From Gammaproteobacteria bacterium (lineage in GTDB: Bacteria; Pseudomonadota; Gammaproteobacteria; Steroidobacterales; Foliamicaceae), in assembly GCA_009844425.1 (NCBI GenBank), contig VYBN01000033.1:247257-311256 (forward strand): DNA of 64,000 nt, given 5' to 3'. Below the pieces are notes generated by a model. The model had not been told where the DNA came from, searched no databases, and saw only the letters and a program-made list of their open reading frames with translations. Below are positions 42,191 through 50,782 of this stretch, piece after piece (position 1 is the first letter of the stretch; the number at the start of each line of letters is the position of its first letter). Made by a program: the position numbers and the translations under genes.

Positions 42191-43828
42191 TTAGCGGCCG
42201 TAATTTGCCGGCTGAAGCAGTCGGAAGGCCGACGCCTCGCTGCCGGTCTCGCATGGAATCTCTATAACGACCGGGCCCCGCTTCGATTCTTCCAATGCTC
42301 CCTGCAGCCGATCGCCCAGTTCGGCCGGCGAATTCACCCGGTGGGCCCGGGCGCGGAAGCTCTCAGCCAGCGTTACGAAGTCGGGATTGGTCAGCTCGGA
42401 GCCGAATACCCGCCCTTCGTAGAATTCAATCTGGTCCCTTCTGACGTTGCCGAAGGCGTTGTTGTTGAAGATCAACGTGATCAGCCCGACCTTGTATTGC
42501 ACCGCCGTCGCAAGTTCCTGAACGCCGTACATGAACCCTCCGTCTCCGGCAATCGATACGACCGTGCTGTGGGGATTGGCAATCTTGACGCCAATGCCGG
42601 TCTGAAAGCCATGTCCAAGATTACCCTGATAGCCGCCGGTCACGAGTTTTCCCGGTTCATAGACGGGGAACCCATACCATGCGGTGAAGCCTACCTGGGA
42701 GATCTCCTCGACGACGAAGGCGTCCCGCGGCAGTGCTTCCCGCATGACGTCCAGGTAGGACATCTGCGGCTGTATCTGCTGGATCTCGCGCCAGGCCTCG
42801 GCCTTGACCGCCTCGAATTCGGTTTCAAGGGACGACCGGTCTCCAGGGTTCTCGCGAAGTTCCCTCAATAGCGCCTGCAAGGCGAGCCTGGAGTCCGCAA
42901 CGATACTGAGATCGCCTCGCAGGCGAACGGATTGCGTGGGATCGATGTCAATCCGTATCAATTGAATCGTTGCAATGCCTTCCTGCCATCGAAACGCCGG
43001 CAGCTCAAGGCGGCTTCCTATGCCGATCATCAAGTCGGATTCAGCGTAGTACTTGTATGCCGCCACGCAATTGAATCCGTACGGAGTGTCGTCGCCGACG
43101 ATACCGCGGCCTCCGCGAAAGGACGTAACCGGGGCCTGAATCAGGGCTGCCAGTTCGGTTACCTCGCCTTTGGCATGTATCGCGCCGGAACCCACGTACA
43201 GCATCGGGCGCCTGGCCCTGCGAATCATGTCCGCCGCCGCCTTGATCGCGTGCGGATCGGGTTCAATTGCGACGTCGGGCGAAACGGGATCCACCGGCTC
43301 CACTTTCGACGTCTGCCCCAGCACGTCCATGGGCACCTCCAGGGCCACCGGCTGAATGCGCCCGCTGGTCAACTGCCTGAACGCTTCTCCTACCAGGGCC
43401 GGCGCCTCCGCCGGGTGATTGATTCTCGCTGCCCACTTGGTAAGCGTCCGCATCGTGTTGAGCTGGTCCGGCAACTCATGCAGCATTCCATGTCCGACAC
43501 CCACGAAGGCGCTGGGCACCTGCCCGGCGATACAGAGGACCGGAGTGTTGTGGGCGGTGCACAGGCCGGCGGTGGAGTTCAGGACTCCCGGTCCGGGTAC
43601 CACACAGTAAACGCCGACCTTGCCGGTGGACTTGGCATAGCCGAAGGCCATGTAGGCTGCGCCCTGCTCATGGCGCGTAACGAATGTCCGGATTCGTTCC
43701 CGGTTCTTGTAAAGCGCATCGAACAGGGCGTACGTTTGAGCGCCGGGGATACCGAAAACCGTATCTACTCCGCCCCGGATCAGGCTTTCGACAATGGCTT
43801 CCGCGCAAGTCTGCGTTGTCGAACTCAT
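42191..43828 (-). CDS. Thiamine diphosphate-dependent lyase/decarboxylase (acetolactate synthase-like)
   Basis: The 545-residue protein has three domains: the N-terminal pyrimidine-binding domain with the catalytic Glu in TRHEQGAAYMAFGYA near residues 51-65, a central domain (about 190-320), and the C-terminal diphosphate domain with GDGGFMYGVQELATAV and NNNAFG (the GDG-x-NN motif) near residues 430-460. It belongs with acetolactate synthase, benzoylformate decarboxylase and related enzymes acting on 2-oxo acids. No small ALS regulatory subunit is nearby, so a catabolic decarboxylase or lyase is more likely. It heads the TRAP operon, suggesting that it acts on the imported acid. Confidence 0.88.
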   Translation of the reverse strand: MSSTTQTCAEAIVESLIRGGVDTVFGIPGAQTYALFDALYKNRERIRTFVTRHEQGAAYMAFGYAKSTGKVGVYCVVPGPGVLNSTAGLCTAHNTPVLCIAGQVPSAFVGVGHGMLHELPDQLNTMRTLTKWAARINHPAEAPALVGEAFRQLTSGRIQPVALEVPMDVLGQTSKVEPVDPVSPDVAIEPDPHAIKAAADMIRRARRPMLYVGSGAIHAKGEVTELAALIQAPVTSFRGGRGIVGDDTPYGFNCVAAYKYYAESDLMIGIGSRLELPAFRWQEGIATIQLIRIDIDPTQSVRLRGDLSIVADSRLALQALLRELRENPGDRSSLETEFEAVKAEAWREIQQIQPQMSYLDVMREALPRDAFVVEEISQVGFTAWYGFPVYEPGKLVTGGYQGNLGHGFQTGIGVKIANPHSTVVSIAGDGGFMYGVQELATAVQYKVGLITLIFNNNAFGNVRRDQIEFYEGRVFGSELTNPDFVTLAESFRARAHRVNSPAELGDRLQGALEESKRGPVVIEIPCETGSEASAFRLLQPANYGR

Positions 43829-43992
43829 GATCTTTACTGACTTGCAGATTGCGTGCGCAACCTGAGGTTCACCCGGAAGCCTGATTCAATTGACCCTGCC
43901 GAATTAGTTTATTGGATAAACAATTGTAATTCCATACCGTTGGTGTGTTGCGACTGCGTCCCGCCCTCTAAACAGGGCAGAATGCCCGACTC
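43829..43992. promoter_or_regulatory. Divergent intergenic region, ThDP enzyme / AlkA
   Basis: These 164 bases separate divergent genes. The central 43900-43935 part is AT-rich and includes CAATTGTAAT at 43921-43930, similar to a string in the control region near 38411. No clear promoter hexamers could be assigned. Confidence 0.3.
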
Positions 43993-44628
43993 ATGACCGA
44001 ACCCGGCAGTCAGATCGTCCCGCACTGGAACGAGGCGTGCGAAGCGCTGATTCGCGCCGACCCCGTGCTTGCAGAGCTGATCCGCGCCGCCGGCGCGTCG
44101 ATCCTGCAGCCGCGCAACGATGCGTTTTATTCGCTGTCGCGCTCCATCGTCGCGCAGCAGATCTCCGTTCATGCCGCCGAAGCCGTGTGGCAGCGACTGA
44201 CCGCGGCGGTCGGCGCCATGACGCCAAGCGCCGTTTGCGGTCATTCGGAGGAAGCGCTTCACGGCTGCGGCCTGTCGCGGCGCAAGGCGTCCTATCTCCT
44301 CAACCTGGCGGAGCACTTCAGGGACGGCGCCCTCGCCGGCAAGTCGTGGCATCGCATGGACGACGAGCAGGTCATCGAAACGCTGGTCGAGATCAGGGGC
44401 ATAGGCCGCTGGACGGCGGAGATGTTTCTGATCTTTCACCTGCTGAGGCCGGACGTGCTGCCCGTCACCGACATCGGCATCCAGAAAGCGGTCGCGCGCC
44501 ACTACAACGCCGGAGAGCGCCTGACGCCCGATGAACTGGTCGCCGTTGCGGAGCCCTGGCGCCCCTGGCGCTCCGTCGCCTCCTGGTACCTGTGGCGCAG
44601 CCTGGACGCCATCCCCGTCGAATACTGA
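43993..44628 (+). CDS. alkA: DNA-3-methyladenine glycosylase II
   Basis: The 211-residue protein has the HhH-GPD fold: SIVAQQISVHAAEAVWQRL near residue 50, a helix-hairpin-helix LVEIRGIGRWTAEMFLIFHL near residues 135-154, and the catalytic Asp in LPVTDIGIQKAV near 160-171. It removes alkylated bases in base excision repair. It lacks the N-terminal domain of E. coli AlkA, which is common in the short form. No Ada protein is adjacent. Confidence 0.93.
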   Translation: MTEPGSQIVPHWNEACEALIRADPVLAELIRAAGASILQPRNDAFYSLSRSIVAQQISVHAAEAVWQRLTAAVGAMTPSAVCGHSEEALHGCGLSRRKASYLLNLAEHFRDGALAGKSWHRMDDEQVIETLVEIRGIGRWTAEMFLIFHLLRPDVLPVTDIGIQKAVARHYNAGERLTPDELVAVAEPWRPWRSVASWYLWRSLDAIPVEY

Positions 44629-44654
44629 TCCCCCGAGTTTTCCTTTTTCCGGTC

Positions 44655-44680
44655 ATTGCAAGCCGTTTTCGGCTTGCAAT
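44655..44680. terminator. Perfect stem-loop after alkA
   Basis: ATTGCAAGCC and GGCTTGCAAT form a perfect 10-base stem around the loop GTTTTC. It lies 27 bases after the alkA stop. No T-tract follows on the plus strand, so it is at best a weak or factor-assisted terminator and may instead protect an RNA end or serve as an operator. Confidence 0.4.
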
Positions 44681-44694
44681 CGCGTCGCCATGAT

Positions 44695-44717
44695 GATATA
44701 TACCAATGATATATATC
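44695..44717. promoter_or_regulatory. Candidate VapBC operator
   Basis: GATATATA and TATATATC form an 8-base inverted repeat with a 7-base spacer, directly upstream of vapB. VapB-VapC complexes commonly repress their own promoter by binding such palindromes, and the AT-rich half-sites could also overlap the -10 region. Confidence 0.55.
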
Positions 44718-44738
44718 TGTTGTTGAATGAACCGACAA

Positions 44739-44987
44739 ATGTCCAACACCGCAAAACTCTTCTGGTCCGGACGCTCTCAGGCCGTTCGGCTGCCGAAGGA
44801 CTTCCGTATGAACGGCGAAGCAGTGCGGATTCGCAAGCAGGGCTCCGCAGTGATACTCGAACCGCTGGTTTCCGACTGGGAGTGGCTCGACGAAATCGCC
44901 GGCAAGTTTTCCGATGACTTTCTGGCTGCCGGTCGCCAGCAACCGGAACTGCCTCCACAGCCTGAACTCGACGGCGCCTTCGACTGA
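44739..44987 (+). CDS. vapB: VapB-type antitoxin
   Basis: The 82-residue protein (MSNTAKLFWSGRSQAVRLPK) has the swapped-hairpin AbrB/SpoVT DNA-binding domain typical of VapB (NGRSQAVRLP pattern, then VRIRKQGSAVILEPL), and an acidic/proline C-terminus that would fill the toxin active site. An ATG four codons upstream (44727) is an alternative start. Its stop overlaps the toxin start (TGATG), so the two are co-translated. Confidence 0.9.
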   Translation: MSNTAKLFWSGRSQAVRLPKDFRMNGEAVRIRKQGSAVILEPLVSDWEWLDEIAGKFSDDFLAAGRQQPELPPQPELDGAFD

Positions 44988-45388
44988 TGCGTTATCTGCT
45001 GGACACCAACGCCTGCATCGCACTTCTCAACAGTTCTTCACGGGCGCTGATCTCGCGGATGCGCCGCCACACGCCCGAGGAATTCGGTCTCCCGGCGCCG
45101 GTCGCCTATGAACTCTACTATGGGGCTCACAAGAGCCGGCACTCAAGGCGAAACCTGGAGTTGCTTGACCGGATCGGGTTCGAAGTCGTTCCCTTTGACG
45201 CATCCGATGCGCGCATGGCGGGGGCGATCCGAAGCCGGCTTGAAGCGATTGGACGCCCCATTGGTCCGTACGATTTGCTGATTGCGGGCCAGGCCTGCGC
45301 CCGCCGCATGATTCTGATAACGGCCAACAGTCGCGAATTCCAGCGCGTGCAGGGACTTGAGTGTGAAGACTGGTCGGGTCCTGCTTAG
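44987..45388 (+). CDS. vapC: VapC-type PIN-domain toxin ribonuclease
   Basis: The 133-residue protein has the PIN-domain acidic residues: Asp6 in YLLDTNACIALL, Glu near residue 44 in VAYELYYGAHKS, and the second acidic cluster in IGPYDLLIAGQA near residue 94. VapC toxins cleave tRNA or rRNA loops under Mg2+. It is paired with the VapB gene immediately upstream and looks complete. Confidence 0.93.
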   Translation: MRYLLDTNACIALLNSSSRALISRMRRHTPEEFGLPAPVAYELYYGAHKSRHSRRNLELLDRIGFEVVPFDASDARMAGAIRSRLEAIGRPIGPYDLLIAGQACARRMILITANSREFQRVQGLECEDWSGPA

Positions 45389-45473
45389 CCTCGCGCTCCC
45401 GGAATCGCTGTCGAGCTGAAGGCCCCTGGCCAGGGCGTATCATCGGGGCAGGGCATCCACCGGGAGAGGGGCC

Positions 45474-46859
45474 ATGGCCATGAAGGTGAACCGACGCGCG
45501 GCGCTGGGCGGGCTTGCCGCCTCGGCGCTGGCTGCGCCCGCACTGGCGAAAGCGGCGGACCGGCCGAAGCGCCACATCCCGCCGAAGCCGGAGATCGAAG
45601 GCGGGGCACTGATCAACAGGGACCGCGCCTACGCGGTGATGGAGGAATACGGGCTGGCCGGGATCATCGCGCTCGATCCGATCAACGTCTATTACATGAC
45701 CAACGTCAGGACCATCGGCGTGCGCTTCATCACCGAGTATCCCGGCTTCGCGACGATGTCGCCGGACCCGGACATGCCGATCTACCTGGTCTCTGGCTCG
45801 TCCGCCGCCTGGGACATCGCCAACCGGGACCGCGAGACCGCCGAGCTCATGCCCTACGGTTACGGCGGCTGGAACGCCGCGGCATTCAACACCGACGGCC
45901 AGCCGCAGGAACCCACGGGCGGCACGACCCGCCACTACCACTTTCGCGAGGATGTCGAGCTGACGCCGCGCGAGCAGCGCTGGAAGGCCGCATCGGACAG
46001 CTTCCGCGACGACATCGCCGCCAGCGCCGCCTGGGGCCTGGCCCGCGCCCTGAAGGCCCAGGGCATCACGAAGGGCCGCGTTGCGGTGGACGACATGCGC
46101 ATCGCCCGTTTCCTGGCGCAGACGGACCTCCCGGATGTGGAATGCGTCGACGGCTACGGCGTGATCCAGCTCATCCGCATGGTCAAGACGCCGCAGGAAC
46201 TGGCCTATCAGAAGCTCGGAAGCTGGAACAACGGCGAAGCCTGCATGGCCACGATCAACGCGCTGGAACCCGGCATGCGCCATACCGACGTGGAGCAGAT
46301 CTTTCTTGCCGAGTGCGCGATCCGCGGCAACCGCGTCAACAACGTGATCGCCGGCATGCCCGGCGGCAACTTCCCCGACGACGGCGTGCTGGTGGCGGGC
46401 AAGCCGTATCTGATCGACTGCGTGAGCAACTACAAGGGCTACATGGGCGACATCGCGCGCACATTCTTCTTCGGCGATCCACCGAAGGAAGTGGAGATAC
46501 GCCGCCGGGCCAACCAGCTCGCCCGCGAGGCGGTGTTCGACGCGATAAAGCCGGGCGTCAGGTATTCCACCTTGCGTCAGATCGGCCTCGACACGATGAT
46601 CAAGGCCGGCATGCCGGCGCACGCCGTGTTCGTCACGCCCCACTCGGTGGGCCTGCAGCACGACGACAATCCGATGCGCATGCCCAATTTCGGCGTCGAA
46701 GCCTTCGACCACGTGCTGGAAGAGAACATGACGCTGACCGTGGACCTGCCGTATCTCGAGGTCGGCTGGGGCTCCGGCCACAACGAGGACCTGTTCCGCG
46801 TCACGAAGAGCGGTTACGAGCCGTACAACACCGAACGGGATCCGTTCCTGGTTCTGTAG
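45474..46859 (+). CDS. M24-family metallopeptidase (Xaa-Pro dipeptidase-like), Tat-exported
   Basis: The 461-residue precursor has a twin-arginine signal (KVNRRAALGGLAASALAAPA). The C-terminal pita-bread domain shows all five metal ligands of the M24 family: two Asp in YLIDCVSNYKGYMGDIARTF near residues 314-333, His in PHSVGLQHDD near 388, and Glu in VDLPYLEVGWG and GHNEDLFRVT. The N-terminal creatinase-like domain runs to about residue 230. Creatinase-like or aminopeptidase P-like hydrolysis is possible; several M24 homologues act on non-peptide C-N bonds. It converges on an amine oxidase gene 39 bases away. AGAGGGG precedes the ATG; a second ATG lies two codons on. Confidence 0.88.
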   Translation: MAMKVNRRAALGGLAASALAAPALAKAADRPKRHIPPKPEIEGGALINRDRAYAVMEEYGLAGIIALDPINVYYMTNVRTIGVRFITEYPGFATMSPDPDMPIYLVSGSSAAWDIANRDRETAELMPYGYGGWNAAAFNTDGQPQEPTGGTTRHYHFREDVELTPREQRWKAASDSFRDDIAASAAWGLARALKAQGITKGRVAVDDMRIARFLAQTDLPDVECVDGYGVIQLIRMVKTPQELAYQKLGSWNNGEACMATINALEPGMRHTDVEQIFLAECAIRGNRVNNVIAGMPGGNFPDDGVLVAGKPYLIDCVSNYKGYMGDIARTFFFGDPPKEVEIRRRANQLAREAVFDAIKPGVRYSTLRQIGLDTMIKAGMPAHAVFVTPHSVGLQHDDNPMRMPNFGVEAFDHVLEENMTLTVDLPYLEVGWGSGHNEDLFRVTKSGYEPYNTERDPFLVL

Positions 46860-46898
46860 CCAGTTGGCCGGCGGTTTGCCGGCGCACCGCGCAGCGCT

Positions 46899-48359
46899 CT
46901 AGAGCAGATCCCAGACCTCGAAGGCGACCCGCTCGCCGGACTCCATCGCGCCCTCCATGCCGCGATTGGCGGTGGCCGTGTGTTCGCCGCAGAAATGTAT
47001 GCGGCCGGCCGGCTCGATCAGGGCCGGCAGGCACTCGATCACCTGCCCGGGCGCCCATATGGCCCAGTCGCCGCCCGCGAAGGGGTCGGTCTGCCAGGAC
47101 TTGGCGCCACCGAGTTCGAGCTTGCCCTTTGCAGCGGGGCGCAACTGTTCGTAGGCGGACAGCACCTGGGCCATACCGCCTTCGTGCCCCAGGGTGTCGA
47201 GGCGGTCCGCCAGGTGCCCGCGGGCCCAGGCCATCAGGCAGGTCACGGCATTCGAATCCTCGCCTTCCCTTAGCGCGCGAATCTCGCCCGCATCCGTATC
47301 GGTCCACATCGCCGGATTCAGCCCGTCTTCTTCCCAGAACGGGCTCGTGGGCACCATGATGACCTTGGTGATCTTCTGCACCTGAACGGTCTGAATCGCC
47401 TTCGCCTTGGCCGGCGGCAGCAGCGGGTCGAACTTCACCCAGCGCATCGTCGGAATGGGCAGCGAGCAGATCACGCGGGCCGCCCTGTAGACGCTGCCGT
47501 CGTGGCAGTGCACCTCCACGTCCGGTTCGTTGTTGCGAATGCCGATGACCCGCTTGCCGTAGTGAACCTCGCCGCTGAGCGCATTCGCCATCGCGTCGGT
47601 GAAGCGCTGGTTGCCGCCGTGGACCTTGTAGGCGACGCGCGCCACGTCGCTTTGCAGCTTGAACCAGGCCTGGACGAAGTACCACATGAGCATGGACACG
47701 TCGTGGGCCGACGTGCCGTACTGCACGTTGGTGTTGTAGTTGAGCTCGATGGCCGCGTCGCTCCAGCCCAGCTCCTTGAAGAACTCGTAGGCCGAGCCGT
47801 CGTATTGCGTGCTTTCCGGCTCCACCCAGTCGGCGAACGACGCCAGCGGATTGTGCTGGGCGATCACGCTCTGGAAATAACCGCGTCCGGGGAAGCGGTC
47901 GCGGGCCCCGTCGGGCATGTCATTGAGCGGGTGCGTCGGCCATTCGTCCCGGGGAATGACCTGCCCATCGAGCGCCAGTTCCACCCGGGCCGGATCGCGA
48001 TGGGCTTCCGGCGACATGTCCCGGCGTGCGTGATGGTCGATCAGCGGAATGTCGAGTCGGCTCGCGGTGTCCTGCATCCGGGCATAGGCGCCGAGAATGG
48101 AATCGCCGCCCCATTCGGGGTTGCCGGCCACGTTGGGGGCGCTGAGCAGGCGCCCGCCGGGCCGTTCGCGCCCCTCCAGGCAGATTACCCGAACGCCCAG
48201 TTCTTCGAGCAACAGCATCGCGTTGAGCCCGGAAAGGCCCGCTCCGATCACGATCACGTCGGGATCCGCGGCGGCCCTGGCGGCGCGGGCGACGCCCGCG
48301 CTTAAGCCCGCCGCCACTCCCGCCTTCACGAAATCCCGCCGGTTGATTGCTGTGACCAT
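46899..48359 (-). CDS. Flavin monoamine oxidase family protein, Tat-exported
   Basis: The 486-residue precursor has a Tat signal (NRRDFVKAGVAAGLSAGVAR), the FAD-binding GxGxxG in VIVIGAGLSGLNAMLLLEEL near residues 36-55, ERPGGRLLS near 65, and the C-terminal FAD motif RIHFCGEHTATANRGMEGAM near 454-473. It should oxidise a primary or secondary amine in the periplasm. It is closely similar to the protein at 61632-63074 along its length (for example GGDSILGAYAR against GGDSILGGYAR). GGGAGG lies five bases before the ATG. It is the last gene of the 52911-46899 operon. Confidence 0.9.
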   Translation of the reverse strand: MVTAINRRDFVKAGVAAGLSAGVARAARAAADPDVIVIGAGLSGLNAMLLLEELGVRVICLEGRERPGGRLLSAPNVAGNPEWGGDSILGAYARMQDTASRLDIPLIDHHARRDMSPEAHRDPARVELALDGQVIPRDEWPTHPLNDMPDGARDRFPGRGYFQSVIAQHNPLASFADWVEPESTQYDGSAYEFFKELGWSDAAIELNYNTNVQYGTSAHDVSMLMWYFVQAWFKLQSDVARVAYKVHGGNQRFTDAMANALSGEVHYGKRVIGIRNNEPDVEVHCHDGSVYRAARVICSLPIPTMRWVKFDPLLPPAKAKAIQTVQVQKITKVIMVPTSPFWEEDGLNPAMWTDTDAGEIRALREGEDSNAVTCLMAWARGHLADRLDTLGHEGGMAQVLSAYEQLRPAAKGKLELGGAKSWQTDPFAGGDWAIWAPGQVIECLPALIEPAGRIHFCGEHTATANRGMEGAMESGERVAFEVWDLL

Positions 48360-48385
48360 TGCGCCTCCCGCCCTTCAGGTGCCGC

Positions 48386-49273
48386 TCATCTTATATCCGC
48401 GAGCACCGCGGACAGCAGCGCGTTGAAGGTTTCCGGGTCCTCCATCATGAGGAAGTGCCCGACGCCGGACATCTCGAGAAACAGGAACTGCTCCGCATTC
48501 GCTTCGAGATGCGCGACGTCGGTGGGCAGGAAATCGGAGTTGATCAGCACGAACGGCACGGCCAGCGATGCGACTGCCGGCGTGGCGTCGTAGTTGCCGC
48601 TGGCCTGGCGTGCGCCGACGGCCGAGGCGTAGGGCGCCGCCGCCATGTCCGCCTTCACCCATTCCTTGATGGCCGGGTCGCTCTGCTCGACGAAAGTGCG
48701 GTCCACGAAGGTCGAGATGAAGCCCGCCTGGTCTTCGGCGAGCTGTTCGAACACTTCTTCCTGCTGTTCCCGGGGCGTTTCTCGGCCGCCGCCATGAAAG
48801 GTGTCCACGCCCACGACGCCGATCACGCGGTCGCCGAGCTGCCCGGCGGCTTCCACGATGACCTTGCCGCCCATGGAGTGGCCGACCAGCACGATATTGC
48901 GCAGGTCTAGAGCGTTGACGACCGCGGAAACGTCTTCGCCGAAGGCCTGCATGGTCCACACGGTGCGGTCCGGCCCCGAGTCGCCATGACCGGCCAGGTC
49001 GATGTTCACGACGCGATGCGATTGGGCGAAGTGCTCGAGCTGCCCGGACCAGTAGCTGCGGTCGCAACTCCAGCCATGCACGAACACCAGCGCGGGTTCG
49101 CCGGCCCCCAGGTCGTCGTAGCGGATGCTCACGCCATCGGGCGAGAGCACGGTGTGCGCGCTTTCGTCGCCCGGCGCATCGGTCGCCGCCGGCGGGGCTT
49201 GAACCGGCGCGTCGTCCGGCGCGCAGCCCGCGAGCAGCCCGAGGGCAAGCAGCAGGACCGCGCGCTGGTTCAT
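48386..49273 (-). CDS. Alpha/beta hydrolase, lipoprotein
   Basis: The 295-residue precursor has a lipoprotein signal (MNQRAVLLLALGLLAGCAPD). The hydrolase core shows LVFVHGWSCDRSYW near residue 64, DLAGHGDSG near 93, the nucleophile motif VGHSMGG near 130, and a C-terminal GVGHFLMMEDPE with the catalytic His. The acid residue is probably in INSDFLP. It would act at the envelope on an ester, lactone or epoxide. Its ATG overlaps the stop of the MBL-fold gene (ATGA). Confidence 0.9.
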   Translation of the reverse strand: MNQRAVLLLALGLLAGCAPDDAPVQAPPAATDAPGDESAHTVLSPDGVSIRYDDLGAGEPALVFVHGWSCDRSYWSGQLEHFAQSHRVVNIDLAGHGDSGPDRTVWTMQAFGEDVSAVVNALDLRNIVLVGHSMGGKVIVEAAGQLGDRVIGVVGVDTFHGGGRETPREQQEEVFEQLAEDQAGFISTFVDRTFVEQSDPAIKEWVKADMAAAPYASAVGARQASGNYDATPAVASLAVPFVLINSDFLPTDVAHLEANAEQFLFLEMSGVGHFLMMEDPETFNALLSAVLADIR

Positions 49274-50160
49274 GACCACCATGCCATGCGGAATCCGGAG
49301 GCGGTGCTGCGGACCCTGCCCGCCGTGGGTGTCGGGAAATGCGCCGGCAGCAGCCAGGCGTCGTCTTCGGCGACGGTGGCCAGCGTCTTCACGCGGGTTT
49401 CCGCGGACATTGCCGGGTCCCAGCAGAAGCAGCTCGACCACTCCGGCTGCTCGACCTGGACGGGATGATGGATCACGTCGCCGGTCAGGTAGGCGCGCTC
49501 GCCGCGGTCTTCGAGCCTCACGATCACGTTGCCCGGCGTATGGCCCGGCGCGCCGATCAACTCGACGCCCTCGGCGACTTCGTGGTCCATCCCCACCACC
49601 ACCGCCTGTCCCGCATCGAAGACCGGCGCGACGCTGTCGGCCCACGATCCGTGGTTGACTTCGTCGGCGGGGCTGCTCTTGAGGACCTCCTGCCAGTGCT
49701 CCACTTCCGTTTTCGCGAACAGGTAGCGCGCGTTCGGAAAAGTGGGCACCCATTGGCCGTTCTCGAGCCGGGTGTTCCAGCCGACGTGATCGACGTGCAG
49801 GTGCGTGCACATCACGACGTCGATGTCTTCCGGCTTCACACCGGCGGCGGCCAGGTCCTGGAGAAAGGTGCCGCGGCGCTGGTGAAATTTGGCGTTGCGC
49901 GGCCGCGGTTTGTCGTTTCCGATGCAACAGTCCACCAGGATCGTCAGGCCCGGCGTGCGCACCACGATGCTGTGATAGGAAAGGACCAGGAAATCGCAGC
50001 CCCGGTCGTAAAGGCGCGGGTCGTTCGCCGCGTCGGTGGCCCGCAACTCCTTGCGGGTTGCGCTCGGGAAAAGGGCCTCCGCCGAATGCAGCGCCCCCTG
50101 CATCTCGACGATGCGCTGCGCCCGGAACGGGCCCGGAAGCGGGAATACGTTTTCCGACAA
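49270..50160 (-). CDS. MBL-fold metallo-hydrolase
   Basis: The 296-residue protein carries the metallo-beta-lactamase H-x-H-x-D-H motif in MCTHLHVDHVGWNT near residues 116-129, followed by APGHTPGN near 209 and YLTGDVIHHPVQ near 229. It resembles AHL-lactonase or other lactone/ester hydrolases of this superfamily (LVDCCIGNDKPRP). No signal peptide is present. It lies seven bases after the cupin gene and is coupled to the lipoprotein hydrolase downstream. Confidence 0.9.
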   Translation of the reverse strand: MSENVFPLPGPFRAQRIVEMQGALHSAEALFPSATRKELRATDAANDPRLYDRGCDFLVLSYHSIVVRTPGLTILVDCCIGNDKPRPRNAKFHQRRGTFLQDLAAAGVKPEDIDVVMCTHLHVDHVGWNTRLENGQWVPTFPNARYLFAKTEVEHWQEVLKSSPADEVNHGSWADSVAPVFDAGQAVVVGMDHEVAEGVELIGAPGHTPGNVIVRLEDRGERAYLTGDVIHHPVQVEQPEWSSCFCWDPAMSAETRVKTLATVAEDDAWLLPAHFPTPTAGRVRSTASGFRMAWWS

Positions 50161-50167
50161 GCGGCGC

Positions 50168-50782
50168 TCAGCCCAGGCGCCAGGGAATCTGCTGAGGCCC
50201 GTAGTACTGTTCCACCGAACCGTCCTTCTGATAGAAGATGTTCTGCACGAAGGAGCCGCTCTTCTGGCTGCGCACGATCACGGCAGTCGTCCGCGCCTGG
50301 TCGTCGTTGTATTCCGCGTGAATTTCCCAGGGGCCGATGCAATCCACGTGGCCCGTGCCCACCCGCACGGTCTCGGTGGCTTCGACTTCGGCGCGGCTGG
50401 GCAGATCGCCGGGCTTGCCGCCGTCGGTGCGGCGAAAGCGCAGCACCTCTTCGGCGCCGTCCAGCACGCCGTAAAGCGTCCAGGAAAGGCCGTGATCGTG
50501 CACGGTGGTCTTCGCCGCGGGCTTCTTGATCAGCCCGTTGATGACGAACCCGTAGTCCGGGTCCTCGTAGAACAGCAGGTTGGCGTGCTTGCCCTCCAGT
50601 CCCAGCTTGGCCGGACTCGTGGGCCAGCTCTCCGCGTGAGCCTTCAGATCGGGGTCCGCCAGCAACTCCCTCAGCAGGTCGGCGGCCTTGCTCCAGCGCG
50701 CCGCCTCGTCCGGCTCGTGCTCGTGCAGGTCCCGCAGCCCAGCGATGAACTCCGCCACGGCCGGCAGCATGGCTTCGCTCAT
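50168..50782 (-). CDS. Cupin-fold protein, cysteine dioxygenase-like
   Basis: The 204-residue protein has a cupin core: TTVHDHGLSWTLYGVLDGAE near residues 92-111, with H-x-H and the Gly-rich turn, and VGTGHVDCIGPWEIHAEYND near 143-162 with a second His. The H-x-H...H layout is that of cysteine-dioxygenase-type mononuclear iron enzymes. The substrate is unlikely to be known from sequence; similar proteins are annotated only as cupin. Its ATG overlaps the TonB receptor stop (TGATG), so it is translated from the same operon. Confidence 0.75.
   Translation of the reverse strand: MSEAMLPAVAEFIAGLRDLHEHEPDEAARWSKAADLLRELLADPDLKAHAESWPTSPAKLGLEGKHANLLFYEDPDYGFVINGLIKKPAAKTTVHDHGLSWTLYGVLDGAEEVLRFRRTDGGKPGDLPSRAEVEATETVRVGTGHVDCIGPWEIHAEYNDDQARTTAVIVRSQKSGSFVQNIFYQKDGSVEQYYGPQQIPWRLG

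Noticed and set aside
41189..42871. 560-codon plus-strand frame
   Set aside because: It is antisense to DctP and the ThDP enzyme, both of which have full motifs.
44655..44680. Rho-independent terminator after alkA
   Set aside because: The stem is perfect but no run of T follows on the plus strand, so only a low-confidence terminator entry is kept.
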